Origin: JBFHES01 sp041584015
GTDB lineage: Bacteria; Bacteroidota; Bacteroidia; Bacteroidales; M50B96
Reading direction: 5' to 3'
Length of the DNA stretch: 29,474 nucleotides
Assembly: GCA_041584015.1 (NCBI GenBank)
Contig: JBFHES010000025.1
Location: forward strand, 1-29,474
The position numbers and the translations under genes are program-made. The notes under the pieces are model-generated. The model had not been told where the DNA came from. It saw nothing but the letters and a program-made list of their open reading frames with translations, and made no database searches. Below, one piece after another: positions 7,999 to 15,047 of this stretch (positions are counted from its first letter, which is position 1; each line of letters opens with the position of its first letter).

Positions 7999-9198
7999 TT
8001 ATTCTGTCATAATAAAGAGTGGTTTAAACTCAAAACTATTGTATTCCGGTCGCAGCCTGTCAACGTTATAAAAGCGATCGATATCAACCAGCTTCTTAGA
8101 GCTTGTAATAATATCAATTGGAGCATTATCGTAGCGGCCATTTTTCAGGATCACCAGACGGCCATGTATCCCGCTCAGGATTAGGTCGAGTGCTAAATTT
8201 CCGTATGCCATTGGTACAATTGAATCAATCGCATCCGGGTCGCCACCTCGCACCAAGTAGCCCAATTTTTGGTTTATCACATTAATTGGTCGTCCATTGT
8301 TATACCGCGCCGATTCAGCTTTAATTCGCGCCGAAACAGCATCACCAATTCCTCCTAGCTTTTTATGTCCAAACATATCGGCTTCGCCACCTTCAAACAT
8401 CATATCGCCACCTTCAAAGGTTGCTCCCTCTGAAACCAACACAACCGAATATTTACTGGGATTGGTATACCTATCGGCAACCAAAAGCTCGGTAAGTTTA
8501 TGAATGTCGAATTTGTGCTCTGGAATCACACACCGATTAGCTGCACCTGCCATAGTCGGTAATAGAGCAGTAAATCCTGCATATCTTCCAAAAACTTCCA
8601 TTACCAAAATACGCTCGTGCGAGCCCGCGGAAGTTCTTAAGGTGTTTGTTAAAGCAATGGTACGTGTAACACAGGTACTAAAGCCAATACAGTAATCGGT
8701 TCCCGGCACATCGTTATCCATTGTTTTAGGAATGGCAACTACCTTCACTCCTTCCTTGTATAGGCGCACTGCATAACTTAGCGTATCATCGCCTCCAATC
8801 GGTATAAGAAAATCTATTCCCAAATATCCAAGATTATCAAGTACCACAGCGGTTAAATCATTAAATTCATCGCTGTACTTATCTTTTAAATGCTCTGGCA
8901 CCATTTCCTTGGGAACATGGCTTGGTCGCGTGCGCGATGAGTGTAAAAAAGTACCACCAGTTCGGCCAGCACGATTCACGATATCCTCAGTAAGTTCAAT
9001 AAAGTTCTCGCTGTTATCAACTTTCTTATCCTGAACCAAACTCAGGATTCCGGCCCATCCTCTGCGCAATCCAATAACCTTATAACCTTCGCGTAATGCT
9101 CGAATTGTAACTGCTCGAATGGCAGGATTTAATCCAGGTACATCACCACCACCGGTTAGAATTCCAATTGTGCCTCTTATTTTTTTAGTATTTACCAT
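7999..9198 (-). CDS. 6-phosphofructokinase, pyrophosphate-type active site
   Basis: A 399-aa phosphofructokinase that phosphorylates fructose 6-phosphate in glycolysis. The nucleotide/phosphate loop GILTGGGDVPGLN lies at about 12-24, GGDDT at 135-139, PKTMDND at 157-163 with catalytic D161, and MEVFGRYAG follows. ATP-specific enzymes usually have Gly where D138 and K158 stand here; Asp in GGDD and Lys in PKT are the known marks of pyrophosphate-using enzymes, so PPi may be the phosphoryl donor and the reaction may be reversible. The length is longer than the 320-aa E. coli PfkA and fits the mixed-substrate group III family. It lies downstream of a PfkB-family kinase on the same strand with a gap of about 107 nt. 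Confidence 0.9.
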   Translation of the reverse strand: MVNTKKIRGTIGILTGGGDVPGLNPAIRAVTIRALREGYKVIGLRRGWAGILSLVQDKKVDNSENFIELTEDIVNRAGRTGGTFLHSSRTRPSHVPKEMVPEHLKDKYSDEFNDLTAVVLDNLGYLGIDFLIPIGGDDTLSYAVRLYKEGVKVVAIPKTMDNDVPGTDYCIGFSTCVTRTIALTNTLRTSAGSHERILVMEVFGRYAGFTALLPTMAGAANRCVIPEHKFDIHKLTELLVADRYTNPSKYSVVLVSEGATFEGGDMMFEGGEADMFGHKKLGGIGDAVSARIKAESARYNNGRPINVINQKLGYLVRGGDPDAIDSIVPMAYGNLALDLILSGIHGRLVILKNGRYDNAPIDIITSSKKLVDIDRFYNVDRLRPEYNSFEFKPLFIMTE

Positions 9199-9305
9199 TA
9201 TTTCAAATTTTCATATTCACCATCCGAACAAGATATCTGCTCGATTTTATAAAGTTACAAACCTTCTTTTAGAAGTATTGTTTATTTGAAACAAATTATG
9301 CCCTG

Positions 9306-10274
9306 TTATTTGATCATTTCTTTAATTGTGGTCCAGGTTGATGCCGGCATTTTCGCACCAATTACTTCTATCACTTTACCAGAAAGCACGGTTCCTATCT
9401 CGCCACATTTTTGCAATGGTAAATTCTTTACCAAACCATATAAAAAGCCAGCGGCATATAGATCGCCTGCACCGGTTGTATCTCTTCTTTCTGCAGGAAT
9501 AATGTCCACTACATTGGTTTTACCATCAGACTTGATTAAAGAACCATCCTTACCAATTTTCACAACAGCAATATCGCATAGCTCTGCCAATTCATTTAAA
9601 GCGGCTTCAGGTTCCTTTCCTGTAAATGCTTTTGCTTCCTCTTCATTCGCAAAAACAATATCAACATATTCGGTTACCATGCGCTTTAAGAAATCCAGGT
9701 TATCTTCAACTACATTGTAACTTGCCAAATCAAGCGACACCTTCAAATTGTTTTTCTTAGCCAGTTTCATAGCTGTTTCCAGCAACTCGTTATTTAACAC
9801 AAGATAACCTTCAACGTGCAGAATATCGTAACCCTCAAATAGTCCGTCGTTCAAATGCGGCGCAGAAAGCTCAACGGCAGCGCCCAGATAAGTTGCAAAA
9901 GTTCTTTCAGAATCCTGACTAACCAAAGCAAGTGCTCTTCCACTTTCAGTATCCGATTTAATCAATAGCGGCTTAATACCATTCTTTACCAAATCATCAT
10001 TAAAATAATTACCATACTCATCTTTTCCAACAACACCAATAAATCCGGTTTCAACACCTAAATTAGCAATACCATTGATAGTATTTGCTGCAGAACCACC
10101 AGCAGAAATTGATTTCTCAAAATGTTCTATACCCGCCAAAATTGTTGCAGAACGCTTTTCATCAACCAATTGCATTGATCCTTTTGGTAATTCAAAACCC
10201 TCTAATACACTGTCATTATCGATGATTGTCATGATATCCACAAGGGCATTTCCTAATCCTAATATTTTTTTCAT
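9306..10274 (-). CDS. PfkB-family carbohydrate kinase, adenosine-kinase-like
   Basis: A 322-aa ribokinase/PfkB-family kinase. The N-terminal substrate region has GNALVDIM and the GGSAANT motif (about 59-65); the C-terminal signature DTTGAGD lies at about 265-271, with D271 as the catalytic base and GAG forming the anion hole. The layout (GLGNALVDI, SAGGSAANTINGIANLG, FATYLGAA) is like the adenosine-kinase-like group common in Bacteroidota, so adenosine or a similar nucleoside is a likely substrate, though the family also contains sugar kinases. It is followed on the same strand by the phosphofructokinase gene. A one-mismatch -7 box (GATCTTTG read on the minus strand, near 10303-10310) may be its promoter. 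Confidence 0.88.
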   Translation of the reverse strand: MKKILGLGNALVDIMTIIDNDSVLEGFELPKGSMQLVDEKRSATILAGIEHFEKSISAGGSAANTINGIANLGVETGFIGVVGKDEYGNYFNDDLVKNGIKPLLIKSDTESGRALALVSQDSERTFATYLGAAVELSAPHLNDGLFEGYDILHVEGYLVLNNELLETAMKLAKKNNLKVSLDLASYNVVEDNLDFLKRMVTEYVDIVFANEEEAKAFTGKEPEAALNELAELCDIAVVKIGKDGSLIKSDGKTNVVDIIPAERRDTTGAGDLYAAGFLYGLVKNLPLQKCGEIGTVLSGKVIEVIGAKMPASTWTTIKEMIK

Positions 10275-10347
10275 ATCGTAGTAAATTCAAATTCAGGAGC
10301 AAAGATCATATTTTTTTAAAAAAATCACATTTTTTCTTCACTAGATA

Positions 10348-10378
10348 TTGCATGCTATGAAAAAAGATCATACTTTTG
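10348..10378 (+). promoter_or_regulatory. Promoter of tRNA-Asn
   Basis: TTG at 10348-10350 is followed by 20 nt and TACTTTTG at 10371-10378, an exact TAnnTTTG -7 element. Transcription would start near 10384, about 28 nt ahead of the tRNA. Confidence 0.65.
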
Positions 10379-10411
10379 CCACGCATTTACAGAAAATGCA
10401 CGGAGTAAAAC

Positions 10412-10485
10412 TCCTCCTTAGCTCAGTTGGTTAGAGCACCTGACTGTTAATCAGGGGGTCCTAGGTTCAAGTCCTAGAGGGGGAG
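10412..10485 (+). tRNA. tRNA-Asn (GTT)
   Basis: A 74-nt cloverleaf. The acceptor stem TCCTCCT pairs with AGGGGGA (one G-T pair), the anticodon stem CCTGA pairs with TCAGG around loop CTGTTAA with anticodon GTT at 10446-10448, and the T-arm CTAGG/CCTAG encloses TTCAAGT. The discriminator base is G, as expected for asparagine. The CCA end is not encoded. It is followed within two bases by a strong terminator. Confidence 0.97.
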
Positions 10486-10486
10486 C

Positions 10487-10514
10487 AAAAGGTCAGCAGG
10501 CGCTGACCTTTTTT
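10487..10514 (+). terminator. Terminator of tRNA-Asn
   Basis: AAAAGGTCAGC and GCTGACCTTTT form a perfect 11-bp stem over an AGGC loop, followed by further Ts. It begins two bases after the tRNA, so the tRNA is a single-gene transcript. Confidence 0.9.
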
Positions 10515-10775
10515 AATATCAGAACATTTTAATCCATCAACCTCCTCCGTATTCAACGTAGAAAGTGATTCTCAGTTGTAAAGTAGAGCTTAATCTCATC
10601 AACTATTCTTCTAATTAGAATTATTAGGTTTTGGTATTTAAACACAAACCCACCGGAAAAATAAAGTGATCCGAAAATGTTTCAACATTATCAAGATTCA
10701 TCTGTTTAAAGTACCATTAAACGAAAACGCTATCATGGCCGAAAACAGATTTCAGAAAACTTTATGAAATAAATT

Positions 10776-11138
10776 ATGAAAACGACTCCGGAACACAACG
10801 CACAAATAGCAAAAATGAGTTTTGCATCCGTCTATCCGCACTACCTAACGAAGATTGAGAGCAAAGGCAGAACAATGAAAGAATTACATCAAGTTATAGA
10901 ATGGCTAACCGGATTTGACGATAAAAAGCTCCAGGAACTTATCGATGAAAAAGTAACGTTTGAAACTTTTTTCATGAGTGCCGCATTAAACCCGAAAACA
11001 CAACTAATAAAAGGAGTAATCTGTGGTTATCGAATAGCAGAAATAGAAAACCCCGTAACAAAACAAACCAGTTACCTGGATAAGCTTCTGGACGAATTAG
11101 CAAAAGGAAAAAAGATGGGAAAGATTCTAAGACAATAA
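10776..11138 (+). CDS. DUF2200 family protein
   Basis: A 120-aa soluble protein that fits the DUF2200 family (motifs HNAQIAKMSFASVYPHYLTK, GRTMKELHQVIEWLTGFD, TFETFFMSAALNPKTQLIKG, CGYRIAEIENPVTKQTSYLD). The family is widespread and of unknown function. It has no signal peptide and no membrane segment. The gene lies 8 nt ahead of a DUF1801 gene, so the two are likely co-transcribed. These small accessory genes follow directly after the tRNA and a gap of about 260 nt with no recognisable gene. Confidence 0.88.
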   Translation: MKTTPEHNAQIAKMSFASVYPHYLTKIESKGRTMKELHQVIEWLTGFDDKKLQELIDEKVTFETFFMSAALNPKTQLIKGVICGYRIAEIENPVTKQTSYLDKLLDELAKGKKMGKILRQ

Positions 11139-11146
11139 TCCGCACT

Positions 11147-11593
11147 ATGGCAAAAACAAAGACAAGTTATACAGAGGTACAGGCAGCAGATTTTATAAAC
11201 TCATATGTTGATAAGGATCTGAAAAAAGCTGACAGTTTTCGACTAATAGAACTCATGCAAAAATGGTCTGGCGCCGAACCTAAAATGTGGGGTCCAACCA
11301 TTATAGGATTCGGCAATTACCATTATAAATATGCTAGTGGACACGAAGGAGATGCACCGGTTCTTGGATTTTCTCCCAGGAAAGCGGCATTTTCGCTGTA
11401 TGTTTATTCCGACACAGAAAGAAGCAATATTGCATTAACGGAGCTCGGAAAATACAAAATGGGTAAAGGTTGTATTTATATAAAAAAGCTGTCGGACATT
11501 AACATTTCGGCTCTGGAAGAACTCTGTCTGGAATCAATAAAATACATAAGCGAGCATCACGAATGCTCTTGCCGAACAAAGCAAACAGATTAA
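11147..11593 (+). CDS. DUF1801 family protein
   Basis: A 148-aa cytoplasmic protein of the DUF1801 (YdhG-like) family, seen in KMWGPTIIGFGNYHYKYASG and FSPRKAAFSLYV, then GKGCIYIKKLSDINISALEE. The fold is related to small stress-linked proteins of unknown function. It begins 8 nt after the DUF2200 stop and is probably translated from the same message. The C-terminus carries CSC, which is not a family hallmark I know. Confidence 0.87.
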   Translation: MAKTKTSYTEVQAADFINSYVDKDLKKADSFRLIELMQKWSGAEPKMWGPTIIGFGNYHYKYASGHEGDAPVLGFSPRKAAFSLYVYSDTERSNIALTELGKYKMGKGCIYIKKLSDINISALEELCLESIKYISEHHECSCRTKQTD

Positions 11594-11728
11594 CCAAAGA
11601 CGGAGATACTCACGATATCATTCCTCTACCCTCCTCTTGAAATGCCTTAGCACAATTACCGGAGCGAGGAACAAATTTGAAATGGATTTGTTAAATGTGA
11701 GAAATGAAAAACATCAATATAAGATAGG

Positions 11729-12079
11729 ATGAAAATATATACAGTTCTTGGTCAGTTGCGTATCCTTGCTATAACAGAGGGAATCTCCTACCTCTTATTA
11801 ATCCCAACCATAATTCTTAAATATGGATTTGAGATGGGACTTCCCAATAAGATCGTAGGAAGCATTCACGGCATATTGTTCATCTTGTATAGCATTTGGG
11901 TGGTTTATTATGCCGTAAATAAAAAGTGGAGTGTTATAAAAACACTCATTTGTTTAGCCGCCTCTTTATTTCCTTTTGCAACCTTTATTGTTGACCAAAA
12001 AATTCTTAGAACAGAACCAGAGGATGAATTAACACCGCAATTATCAAAGAGCCCTATTGAGAGCAACAGCCCGAGATAG
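11729..12079 (+). CDS. DUF3817 family membrane protein
   Basis: A 116-aa protein with three likely membrane helices (about 8-30, 42-63, 70-90) and the DUF3817 pattern: ITEGISYLLL, then LKYG, then GSIHGILFILYSIWV. Function is unknown; the family is common as a small inner-membrane protein. The last codons and stop (NSPR, stop in GAGATAG) lie inside a sequence that recurs at about 25572-25597, so the charged C-terminal tail may come from a dispersed repeat. Confidence 0.85.
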   Translation: MKIYTVLGQLRILAITEGISYLLLIPTIILKYGFEMGLPNKIVGSIHGILFILYSIWVVYYAVNKKWSVIKTLICLAASLFPFATFIVDQKILRTEPEDELTPQLSKSPIESNSPR

Positions 12080-12092
12080 CTAGGCATTTAAC
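12064..12092 (+). repeat. Shared repeat, copy A (CAACAG..CGAGATAGC..CATTTAAC)
   Basis: The sequence is the same as 25572-25597 apart from three single-base gaps and two mismatches: CAACAG, CGAGATAGC and CATTTAAC are shared in order. This copy overlaps the end of the DUF3817 gene. Similarity stops after CATTTAAC. It looks like one end of a dispersed intergenic element. Confidence 0.45.
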
Positions 12093-12720
12093 CCCCATCT
12101 ACTTAAGTTAAACCAAATTTGTTGCATTGATATTTTAGTACGATACGACTAACGGAACTTGCCCTTCTAAGTTTAGCATTACCGCCTAGTAAGGATATGC
12201 ATTCATTGTTATTTATCAATTGCGTCCTAAACGTTTTTATGATATGATTGCATTATTTTAGTTGTTAGGTGGTTGAGGCAAATAACGTTAGAACAGGATT
12301 GGTTTTGTCAAGTACCTATGGTCGGCCTCTTTTCAAATTGCTTTCGTTTGATCGAAAGATTTAGAGAGACCGAGAAGCTGAGAACTTGTTTAAAGATCAC
12401 TCGGCCGAACTTGATCTTGAGATAAATAAGTAAGTAATTTTAAAAGCAGCCTTGATTTTTTTTGTTTACTTTTTTTCATCAAGGGAAAATAAGTAAATCG
12501 GGTTTGGGCGGTAAGCCCAAGTGATTAATTTAATTTGGACAACATTGGTTATTTTTGATATTTCTTTGACTCAAAAAAAATTGGCACAAGTTATTTTAAA
12601 CGGCCATTAGACTGACGTTGAGACTAACTGCAATAGGCTATCCAAACTAGTACATTTATTTGTATCCCAAAAAATAAACTACTAGATTCGAAAGCAAGTA
12701 ACACAAACAACTAAGCTATT
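12080..12720. other. 641-nt gene-free region
   Basis: I see no open frame with protein character on either strand. The region holds two hairpins: CTTGAT...ATCAAG (12451-12483, loop mostly T) and TTGGGC-GGTAA-GCCCAA (12504-12520). Neither has a T-run placed as in a terminator. The composition is mixed and the region looks like decayed or repeat-derived DNA between accessory genes. Confidence 0.5.
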
Positions 12721-13605
12721 ATGAAGTATGCAATATCTATCAGCCTTCTGTTTATCTCCTTTTCTATAAGTTCTCAGCTATTTATGGATACACCTGACAA
12801 CAACCTTAAAAGCCAATATGGAACTGAAAGCACCAGATTATTCTTAAAATTTATTTTAAATCTGAACGACAATGATATATGCACAAAGTACAGCAAAGTT
12901 GTGCTCCTTAAGGATGATCAACTAATAGACACGCTCGATCTTAAAGCCAGGTATTACAGCAATCAAGGATTTCGCACAGCCATTCATCGGATTAACTCAA
13001 TTGATAAAATACGACTCGATTCAGTTTTATCAACGGGAGCCAAAAGGTATGAGCACTTTAACGAACATCTGTATAAATTGGAATATAATTTCAGTTACTT
13101 GGAGCATAGTTCAATTCAGTTTAACGATGATACACTTTTACTCCAAACCAGGTTTAATGTTGAGACATGGATTACCAAGGTGTTGTTTGACAAAAAAGAT
13201 TATCCGAAAATGGAAGAAAAAAGGGTTATAAAGCCTAATGGGCATACCTATCTTCGCTCAAGAACTTTGTATACCAAATTACCAAAAAAGCAGCTGTTAA
13301 AAGAAACAGAACTTCTTAATCCCAAAAGGATGGAAAAAAAGATCAGCACATGGTATGACCAAGAAGGCAAAATTTCAATGAGAAAAACAAAACAACCCAA
13401 CGGTGCGCGAACCATTAACATCACTGAAGAGTACATATATAACTCAAACAATAACTTAATACGCTATGAGCGCACAAGTGGAAATTCCTACAACGAACAT
13501 CTATTCTCCTACGAGAACAACATGATAATCATTTCAAAAAAATCAAAAACTACAAGTGGTACTTTTAGAACTGAGCGACTATTTGTTTACAAATTATTAA
13601 AATAG
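12721..13605 (+). CDS. Exported protein of unknown function
   Basis: A 294-aa protein that I do not recognise. It begins with a signal peptide (MKYAISISLLFISFSISSQ) without a lipobox cysteine, so it is probably periplasmic or secreted. The C-terminal third has strand-turn units such as WYDQEGKISMRKTKQPNG and EYIYNSNNNLIRYERTSGNS, then LFSYENNMIIISKK, which resemble the YD-like antiparallel strands of Rhs-type or wall-associated beta repeats; that is only a resemblance. Lys and Arg are frequent. It stands alone between a 640-nt gene-free region and the T9SS nuclease. Confidence 0.6.
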   Translation: MKYAISISLLFISFSISSQLFMDTPDNNLKSQYGTESTRLFLKFILNLNDNDICTKYSKVVLLKDDQLIDTLDLKARYYSNQGFRTAIHRINSIDKIRLDSVLSTGAKRYEHFNEHLYKLEYNFSYLEHSSIQFNDDTLLLQTRFNVETWITKVLFDKKDYPKMEEKRVIKPNGHTYLRSRTLYTKLPKKQLLKETELLNPKRMEKKISTWYDQEGKISMRKTKQPNGARTINITEEYIYNSNNNLIRYERTSGNSYNEHLFSYENNMIIISKKSKTTSGTFRTERLFVYKLLK

Positions 13606-13674
13606 CACCTGAGGAGTTTTCGCAATGTTTATCATTTATGCTACGAAATAGCTTTTTATAGCTGAAACTATCTG

Positions 13675-13682
13675 TACTTTTG
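13675..13682 (+). promoter_or_regulatory. -7 promoter element of the nuclease gene
   Basis: TACTTTTG is an exact TAnnTTTG match 16 nt ahead of the ATG. No TTG stands at the expected -33 position, so only half of the consensus is present. Confidence 0.4.
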
Positions 13683-13698
13683 CGAGAAATTCTACATC

Positions 13699-14868
13699 AT
13701 GAAAAAGCTTCTTATTCTCACCATAGTGCTTTCTATTGCAGGCATGCTTAAGGCACAAAACTTCACCGATCTTACCTTTGGAACCGATTCTACTTTTGAG
13801 GTAATCTCATGGAACATCGAGTGGTTTCCTAAAAACGGTCAAACAACAGTTAATTATGCCGGAGAGATTATGCAAGCACTAGATGCTGATGTATTTGCCA
13901 TTCAAGAAGTTGATGACACAACCCTTTTCAAGCAAATGGTAGATAATTTACCTGGATACGATTACTTTTTCAAATCGAGTTATTTTGCAGGTCTGGCATA
14001 CATTTACAAAACCGACGACATTGAAGTTCACAACATGTATGAGATTTACACGTCGCAGCCGTATTGGAGCCCTTTCCCCCGGTCTCCGGTGGTTATGGAA
14101 TTAACATACATGAACGAAGATATAATCATTATTAACAATCATTTTAAATGTTGCGGAGATGGCACGCTTAACATGAGCAATACGGGAGACGAAGAACACC
14201 GCCGATTAATCGCAAGTACTTTATTAAAGGAATATATTGATCAAAACTTCAGCGACAAACGCGTAGTAATGCTTGGCGATTTAAACGATATATTAACCGA
14301 CAGCCCAAGCAATAATGTATTTCAAATGTTTATTGATGATAACAGCAACTATTCGTTTGTAGATATGAACATCGCTCAGAGTGCCAGTTCTGGCTGGTCG
14401 TATCCAAGCTGGCCATCGCACCTCGATCATATGCTAATTACCAACGAGCTTTTTATGGAGTTCAATAACGCCCATTCAAAAATTGAGGTAATTAAGCTTG
14501 AAGAATATTTCTCTGGTGGCTGGAGTTCTTACGACTCTAACGTTTCAGATCATCGCCCTGTTGGTCTCAAGCTGAAAATTCAAGCAAGCAATAACAGCAT
14601 TACTGAAAACAATGCCCCTGAAGTTATTCATGTTTACCCGAACCCTGCAAATATTTCAGAGTCAGTTACCATTCAGGCAGAAACTACTGTAGATGCCATT
14701 GAAATATATAATGCATCAGGAATGGTCGTACATCAATTTACGAGTAACTTTATTAAGGACAAGCTCTGCACATTGCCTGCCAACAAGCTGGCACCTGGCA
14801 TCTATTTTATTCGGGTAATTTCGGCAGATCAAACAAGCTCAAGCAGGAAGCTTATTTTACTAAGATAA
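13699..14868 (+). CDS. T9SS-secreted endonuclease/exonuclease/phosphatase-family protein
   Basis: A 389-aa protein. Signal peptide at 1-20 (ending GMLKAQ). The EEP fold covers about 32-290: SWNIEW (N39), IQEVD with metal ligand E70, NNHFK, MLGDLND with D/N catalytic residues, LDHMLI and SDHRPVGL with the catalytic His. The C-terminal 80 residues are a type IX secretion type A sorting domain (VYPNPAN at about 312, ASGMVV, LAPGIYFIRV, SSRKLIL). It is therefore predicted to be exported and released or anchored on the cell surface as a nuclease or phosphodiesterase, possibly to scavenge extracellular DNA or phosphate. Substrate is not shown. The CC pair in HFKCCGDG is unusual in position. Confidence 0.9.
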   Translation: MKKLLILTIVLSIAGMLKAQNFTDLTFGTDSTFEVISWNIEWFPKNGQTTVNYAGEIMQALDADVFAIQEVDDTTLFKQMVDNLPGYDYFFKSSYFAGLAYIYKTDDIEVHNMYEIYTSQPYWSPFPRSPVVMELTYMNEDIIIINNHFKCCGDGTLNMSNTGDEEHRRLIASTLLKEYIDQNFSDKRVVMLGDLNDILTDSPSNNVFQMFIDDNSNYSFVDMNIAQSASSGWSYPSWPSHLDHMLITNELFMEFNNAHSKIEVIKLEEYFSGGWSSYDSNVSDHRPVGLKLKIQASNNSITENNAPEVIHVYPNPANISESVTIQAETTVDAIEIYNASGMVVHQFTSNFIKDKLCTLPANKLAPGIYFIRVISADQTSSSRKLILLR

Positions 14869-15047
14869 AATACAAATTTGCATGCATTAAGGATGTATTA
14901 TATTCACAAGGCATGGAGCATAATCCTTACCAGTCGACAACAATAACTACAGCTATAAAACTACAGCATGATAGCTAATTACATTTTTTGAATTAAATTT
15001 ACCCGCGCCAAACATTTGCAAAATAAATCGCAAGCTAAAAGCAAATT

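Noticed and set aside
12451..12520. Two hairpins in the 641-nt gene-free region as a possible RNA gene
   Set aside because: One has a nearly all-T loop and the other is only 6 bp; no promoter or terminator frames them.
10412..12720. tRNA-Asn followed by small accessory genes as a possible integrated element
   Set aside because: No integrase and no repeat of the tRNA 3' end were found downstream in the window, and the tRNA has its own tight terminator.
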